NCBI GenBank assembly: GCA_034680345.1
Contig: JAXISZ010000003.1
Location: 1-64,000, forward strand
Source of the DNA: SXZD01 sp034680345
GTDB taxonomy: Bacteria > Pseudomonadota > Gammaproteobacteria > Burkholderiales > Burkholderiaceae_B
Reading direction: 5' to 3'
Length of the DNA: 64,000 bases
Shown: piece by piece, positions 61,664 to 64,000 of the stretch
How the letters are laid out: each line of letters opens with the position of its first letter
Position numbering within the stretch: the stretch's first letter is position 1
Made by a program: the position numbers and the translations under genes
The notes under the pieces: generated by a model
The model's input: only the letters and a program-made list of their open reading frames with translations
Database searches by the model: none
What the model was told of the DNA's origin: nothing

Positions 61664-61739
61664 TTTAAAGCCAACAACAATGCAGGCAAAGGCAGAGCAT
61701 TTTTCTGTTTTCCTGTAATTCAGTCAAAGAGTTCTTTAC

Positions 61740-63047
61740 ATGACCACCACAGTTGAAACCCTCGGTAGTTTAGAGCGTAAGCTTACCTTAAATTTATCCG
61801 TTGAACGTGTAAATACCGAAGTAGCGCAGCGTTTAAAGAAAATTGCTAAAACAGTTCGTATGCCTGGTTTTCGTCCAGGTAAAGTGCCTATGAAGTACAT
61901 TGTTCAAAATTACAATCAACAGGTTAATTCTGAGGTTGTTAATGAACAACTTAATCAACGTTTGAACGAAGTCATCAATGAAAGTCAGTTGCGTGTTGCG
62001 AGTACCATGCGAGTTGAGCCATCAGAGCAAAATTTAGAGGGCGAATTGCTTTTTTCTGCAATTGTTGAGGTGTTTCCTGAAGTTAAATTGGGAGATTTAG
62101 CTGAATTAGAGTTAGAAAAAGTAGCGTGTGAGATTGGCGACAACGAAATTGACAGCACTATCACTATTTTGCGTAAACAGCGCCAAACATTCATCGATAT
62201 TGGTGATCGGCCTGCGCAGCAAGATGATCGTTTGACTGTTGATTTTTTTGGAAAAATTGATGATGTTGCGTTTGATGGCGGAACCTCTACCGATTTTGTT
62301 TTTGTTCTTGGTGGTAAGCAGATGTTGCCAGCGTTTGAAGAAGCAGCTTTTGGAATGTCTCTTCAAGAAACAAAGACTTTTGATTTGTCTTTCCCTGAAA
62401 ACTATCATGGTAAAGAAGTGGCTGGAAAAACTGCCCAATTCACCCTTACAATTAAAAAAATTGAGGCGCCAGTTTTACCTGATTTAACAGACGATTTCGC
62501 TAAATTATTAGGTGTGGAGGCTGGCACTATTGATGCGCTGCGCGAAGATGTACGTGTTAACCTCAGCCGCGAAATTAAAAATCGTTTGTTAAATCGTAAT
62601 AAAGAAATAGTTATGGATGGTTTAATCAAACTGTCCGATTTTGAATTGCCAAAATCTTTAGTTCAAACAGAGTGTGAGCACTTAATTGAGCGTGTTCGTC
62701 AGGAATATAAAGACAGGGGAATGTCTAATTTGGACAGTATGAATTTACCCGCCGATCTTTTTAAAGATCAGGCACAACGCCGTGTTCGTCTAGCTTTGAT
62801 CGTTTCTGATTTGGTAAAAACTGAAAACTTAAAGGCTAAACAAGAGCAAATTCGCCTGTATATTGAAGATATTTCAAAAAGCTACGAGGACCCTTCTGAA
62901 GTATTAGATTACTATTTAGCAGATTCCAGTAAGATTGCAGAAGTAGATGCGATTGTTGTTGAGCAAAATGTTGTTGACTGGGTGCTATCAAAAGCGAAGG
63001 TCACTGTAAAAAATCTAACATTTGAAGAAATAATGGGAAATAATTGA
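61740..63047 (+). CDS. tig: Trigger factor
   Basis: A 435-residue ribosome-bound chaperone. The N-domain carries the ribosome-binding signature MPGFRPGKVPMKYI, the central FKBP-type peptidyl-prolyl isomerase domain is at about residues 150-245 (DRLTVDFFGKIDD, FVLGGKQMLPAFEEAAFGM), and a helical C-domain forms the chaperone cradle. It precedes clpP and clpX, the standard order coupling folding and proteolysis. The usual ribosome site is weak. Confidence 0.96.
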   Translation: MTTTVETLGSLERKLTLNLSVERVNTEVAQRLKKIAKTVRMPGFRPGKVPMKYIVQNYNQQVNSEVVNEQLNQRLNEVINESQLRVASTMRVEPSEQNLEGELLFSAIVEVFPEVKLGDLAELELEKVACEIGDNEIDSTITILRKQRQTFIDIGDRPAQQDDRLTVDFFGKIDDVAFDGGTSTDFVFVLGGKQMLPAFEEAAFGMSLQETKTFDLSFPENYHGKEVAGKTAQFTLTIKKIEAPVLPDLTDDFAKLLGVEAGTIDALREDVRVNLSREIKNRLLNRNKEIVMDGLIKLSDFELPKSLVQTECEHLIERVRQEYKDRGMSNLDSMNLPADLFKDQAQRRVRLALIVSDLVKTENLKAKQEQIRLYIEDISKSYEDPSEVLDYYLADSSKIAEVDAIVVEQNVVDWVLSKAKVTVKNLTFEEIMGNN

Positions 63048-63049
63048 AA

Positions 63050-63712
63050 ATGAACTATAACCCGCGTATGCCTTTACAAACTGGCGATAACCATTTTAAT
63101 TCAGATATTCAAGCCAATCTTTATGTGCCCATGGTGGTAGAGCAGAGTGGTCGTGGTGAACGTGCTTATGACATTTACTCAAGGTTGTTAAAAGAGCGGG
63201 TTATATTCCTTGTTGGACCAATCAACGACGCCGTTGCTAATGTTGTTGTGGCCCAATTGTTGTTTTTAGAATCTGAAAATCCAGACAAAGATATTTCTTT
63301 ATATATTAATAGTCCAGGGGGTTCGGTTTCCGCTGGTTTGGCTATTTATGACACAATGAAATTCATTAAACCCGACGTCTCCACCTTGTGTACTGGATTA
63401 GCTGCAAGTATGGGGGCTTTTTTATTATCATCAGGAACTAAGGGTAAGCGTTTTTCATTACCTAACTCACGAATTATGATTCATCAGCCTCTGGGCGGAG
63501 TTCAAGGACAAGCTTCAGATATTGAGATACATGCAAAAGAAATTCTATATTTGCGTGAGCGTTTAAATGCGATCTTGGCCGCAAACACTGCTCAAGAAAT
63601 CAAGCGTATTGCAAAAGACACTGATAGAGATAATTTTTTGTCAGCTCAGGAGTCTGTAAATTATGGGCTAATAGATCGTGTTTTAGAGAAACGTGGCGAA
63701 TTGAATGTTTAA
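63050..63712 (+). CDS. clpP: ATP-dependent Clp protease proteolytic subunit
   Basis: A 220-residue serine protease. The catalytic Ser is in GLAASMGAFLLSSG, the His in RIMIHQPLGGVQGQA and the Asp in KDTDRDNFLSA. A short N-terminal propeptide is expected before the mature enzyme. The ATG at 63050, three bases after the tig stop, was chosen over a TTG overlapping that stop. It forms tetradecamers that work with ClpX and ClpA. Confidence 0.96.
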   Translation: MNYNPRMPLQTGDNHFNSDIQANLYVPMVVEQSGRGERAYDIYSRLLKERVIFLVGPINDAVANVVVAQLLFLESENPDKDISLYINSPGGSVSAGLAIYDTMKFIKPDVSTLCTGLAASMGAFLLSSGTKGKRFSLPNSRIMIHQPLGGVQGQASDIEIHAKEILYLRERLNAILAANTAQEIKRIAKDTDRDNFLSAQESVNYGLIDRVLEKRGELNV

Positions 63713-63819
63713 CCCCAGTTTGAGGGGTGTGTGCTTATTTTTGTACAGTGATACTGTAAAACAATAATTTTTATCATTAGCAAGCTTAGAAAGCACCGTT
63801 GAGGTATTAGGAGCTCATT

Positions 63820-64000
63820 ATGTCAGAAAAAAAAAGTTCTAGCGAAAAGTTACTTTATTGTTCTTTTTGCGGAAAAAGTCAGCATGAGGTTAAAAAACTG
63901 ATTGCAGGTCCTTCTGTTTTTATATGTGATGAGTGTATTGACCTTTGTAACGACATTATCCATGATGAGTCCGAATCAAACGATGTAACACCGACTGCTG
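63820..64000 (+). CDS. clpX: ClpX ATPase, N-terminal fragment (runs off the window)
   Basis: The first 60 codons are present. They contain the N-terminal C4 zinc-finger of ClpX (LYCSFCGKSQHEV, then FICDECIDLCNDII), which binds substrates and adaptors. TTAGGAG precedes the ATG. The 107-bp gap after clpP holds a small CCCC...GGGG dyad near 63713-63726 that may reduce read-through. The AAA+ domain lies outside the window. Confidence 0.93.
   Translation, partial: MSEKKSSSEKLLYCSFCGKSQHEVKKLIAGPSVFICDECIDLCNDIIHDESESNDVTPTA

Noticed and set aside
1..64000. CRISPR arrays, rRNA genes, complete prophage, toxin-antitoxin or defence islands
   Set aside because: No regular repeat-spacer pattern, rRNA sequence or recognised defence gene was seen; only the repressor pair and IS end at the left edge are mobile-element-like.

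Overview
The window looks like a chromosomal piece of a betaproteobacterium of the order Burkholderiales, most like the Alcaligenaceae. The signs are gene orders typical of that group: alaA-hom-thrC; glnA-DUF4124-ntrB-ntrC; a FixL/FixJ-type pair divergent from aceE-aceF-lpdA with a lipoyl domain fused to Lpd; and tRNA-Leu-tig-clpP-clpX. The DNA is AT-leaning (by eye near 40-43% GC, not computed), and canonical neighbours such as rpoS and parC are missing beside nlpD and parE, which suggests a streamlined genome. No genus is claimed. Most of the window is ordinary housekeeping DNA; the accessory signals are at the left edge, inside dnaB, and between about 46.8 and 50.5 kb.

Left edge (1-1.3 kb): the end of an IS21-family element is inserted into the 3' end of a Cro/YdaS-like gene. 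That gene diverges from a 215-residue CI/LexA-type repressor, and prfC lies directly downstream. A repressor pair abutting the 5' end of prfC resembles the right end of SXT/R391-type integrative elements. 1.3-8.5 kb: prfC, an acyl-CoA ligase, the rpsF-priB-rpsR-rplI operon, and dnaB carrying an in-frame 174-residue mini-intein. 8.5-11.5 kb, minus strand: Mth938-like, small EamA, peroxiredoxin and PhoH genes. 11.5-16 kb: alaA-hom-thrC meeting a rhodanese gene with no gap. 16-21 kb: the nitrogen-regulation cluster, with a sigma54 promoter and NtrC-like sites before glnA. 21-28 kb, minus strand: prlC-xth, folD and a two-component system, divergent from the pyruvate dehydrogenase operon (28-34 kb).

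34-38.6 kb: rpiA, an orphan phoU, then yggX-folA-thyA-fabI on the minus strand. 38.9-46.7 kb: tRNA-Val, thrS, infC (AUC start), rpmI, rplT, pheS, pheT, ihfA, a MerR gene and tRNA-Pro. 46.8-50.5 kb: an unknown membrane protein, tRNA-Arg, then an ECF sigma factor gene preceded by a well-formed sigma54 promoter and an IHF site, and followed by a sigma54 activator with a pseudo-receiver. This is a compact two-tier sigma cascade with unknown output and is the best candidate for an undescribed system here. 50.7-64 kb: parE, a Na+/H+ antiporter-like protein, an orphan LuxR-type regulator, lexA with an SOS box, yaaA-surE, nlpD-rlmD (no rpoS), a dienelactone hydrolase, a degenerate squalene/phytoene-synthase-like protein, tRNA-Leu, tig, clpP and the start of clpX.
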